Assembly: GCF_003172895.1 (NCBI RefSeq)
Contig: NZ_QGKL01000024.1
Coordinates: forward strand, 25,395-89,394
Reading direction: 5' to 3'
From: Leucothrix arctica
GTDB taxonomy: Bacteria > Pseudomonadota > Gammaproteobacteria > Thiotrichales > Thiotrichaceae
DNA: 64,000 nucleotides
In this document: positions 63,125-64,000 of the stretch, in pieces
How positions within the stretch are numbered: position 1 is the first letter of the stretch
Layout: each line of letters opens with the position of its first letter
The notes under the pieces: model-generated
What the model saw: only the letters and a program-made list of their open reading frames with translations
The model's database searches: none
What the model was told of the DNA's origin: nothing
Program-made: the position numbers and the translations under genes

Positions 63125-63652
63125 TTACTTGTTAAATGCTTCAACGCTCTCTTGGATAGCCTTACATGCTGCTTCTGCATCAGCCCAATCGTCAATCTTT
63201 ACCCACTTACCTTTTTCAAGCTGCTTGTAGTGCTCGAAGAAGTGTTCGATCTGCTGAAGTAGTAACTCAGGAAGATCTGTGTAGTTTTTGATGTGGTCGT
63301 ACTGTGTAGACAATTTGCCTGCTGGTACAGCAACGATTTTTACATCCCCGCCGCCTTCGTCAGACATGTTTAGTACGCCAACTGGACGCGCTGGAATTAC
63401 ACAGCCGTGAACTAGTGGATCAGGCGTAACAACTAGTACGTCGATAGGGTCGCCATCATCAGCTAGTGTGTGCGGTACAAAACCGTAGTTTGCAGGGTAG
63501 AACATTGGAGCCGTCATGAAACGGTCAACCATTAGTGCGCCACTGTCTTTGTCTACTTCATACTTTACAGGAGAAGCGTTTGTAGGAATTTCGATAATAA
63601 CGTTTACGTTATTAGGAACGTCCTTACCAATCGAAAGTTTATCAATATTCAT
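63125..63652 (-). CDS. ppa: Inorganic pyrophosphatase
   Basis: A 175-residue family-I soluble pyrophosphatase. Signature [11 protein letters not shown] with the metal-binding aspartates, and [12 protein letters not shown] before it. The ATG at 63652 gives the standard length; the longer frame adds 14 unusual residues. It hydrolyses pyrophosphate and drives biosynthetic reactions. It is 120 bases upstream of mrdA, likely on its own promoter. Confidence 0.96.
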   Translation of the reverse strand: MNIDKLSIGKDVPNNVNVIIEIPTNASPVKYEVDKDSGALMVDRFMTAPMFYPANYGFVPHTLADDGDPIDVLVVTPDPLVHGCVIPARPVGVLNMSDEGGGDVKIVAVPAGKLSTQYDHIKNYTDLPELLLQQIEHFFEHYKQLEKGKWVKIDDWADAEAACKAIQESVEAFNK

Positions 63653-63976
63653 GTTGTATACCTTGAAACATGTAAGAGGAAAGTCGTAATGCATTATAGA
63701 GACTTAGATTGTTGTCGCCTATGCTTATTCCTGTAGGTTAATATAAAAGTAAGCAATACATAACTTTTTAAAGATGATATTGGTGAGCACCATTATCCAC
63801 TTTACATATAAACACTTTCTTTCTAGTCAACATTATTTTTGTTAATCAGGTTTTTTATGTGACAAGTTTGGTAGCAAGCGATATTATTCGCCTCGCTGAG
63901 ATGGCTTTAAGGGTTTTAACCGTTATTGCTTAAGAATATTCTTTATTTTCAATGTAATAAGAGCGTTTAATTTAAG
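63653..63976. other. Divergent intergenic region upstream of ppa
   Basis: AT-rich, 324 bases, without a supported gene or RNA. It should hold the ppa promoter (minus strand) and that of the gene starting at the right edge. Confidence 0.4.
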
Positions 63977-64000
63977 ATGAGTTCGATACGGGATCAACTA
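63977..64000 (+). CDS. Start of a gene cut by the window edge (possibly DUF2058/YaiL-like)
   Basis: ATG at 63977 followed by seven codons (MSSIRDQL) running off the end. The N-terminus resembles that of DUF2058 proteins, but eight residues are too few to assign. An AAGAG-like ribosome site is weak and distant. Confidence 0.25.

Overview
The window looks like the chromosome of a marine gammaproteobacterium, probably Oceanospirillales-like. The right end carries a housekeeping cell-envelope block (ppa, mrdA, rodA, SPOR lipoprotein, dacA, ybeD, lipB, then tesA and ybbA/ybbP) in the usual proteobacterial order. The rest is dense in ABC sugar importers, compatible-solute genes and nitrogen-scavenging genes. 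The genus cannot be fixed from sequence reading alone.

Layout. (1) 1-8.9 kb, minus strand: a LacI-regulated operon for a glycosylglycerate-type solute. It encodes LacI, a binding protein, two unusual permeases, a GH63 glycosylglycerate hydrolase, an ATPase and an AGE-family epimerase; the first 74 bases hold the start of a second AGE epimerase. (2) 9.3-11.3 kb, plus strand: gpgP-gpgS, the two-step synthesis of glucosylglycerate. (3) 11.3-17.7 kb: an accessory island with a XerC/D dif-like site, a hicAB toxin-antitoxin module (hicA starts with TTG), an XRE regulator, a winged-helix/nucleotidyltransferase pair behind a 44-bp palindrome, an anchored alpha/beta hydrolase and a DUF4124 protein. 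(4) 17.8-22.8 kb: a GH13_18 glucosylglycerate phosphorylase-like gene, a GH9-SGNH fusion and a DUF2726 lipoprotein. (5) 23.1-34.9 kb: a reductive pyrimidine-degradation locus with an NCS1 permease, carbamoyl-beta-alanine amidohydrolase, RutR-like TetR, PreA, PreT, dihydropyrimidinase, LysR, beta-alanine transaminase and (methyl)malonate-semialdehyde dehydrogenase. (6) 34.9-39.5 kb: small transport and regulatory genes. (7) 39.6-51.0 kb: a galactoside regulon with an ABC importer, GH42 beta-galactosidase, GH36 alpha-galactosidase, galK, galT and an IclR regulator. (8) 51.2-53.2 kb: an ArnE/ArnF-like pair and a LysR gene. (9) 53.2-64.0 kb: the housekeeping block.

How the genes fit together. The cell can make glucosylglycerate (GpgS, GpgP), import a related solute, and break it down by hydrolysis (GH63) or phosphorolysis (GH13_18). 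Similar LacI-type operators in front of lacI and of the phosphorylase suggest one regulon that the accessory island now splits. The pyrimidine locus gives a complete path from uracil or thymine to acetyl-CoA or propionyl-CoA. A near-consensus RutR box lies just upstream of the dihydropyrimidinase gene. The galactoside locus feeds cytoplasmic galactose through GalK and GalT, with two copies of one palindrome in the IclR/permease divergent promoter region; galE is not in the window.
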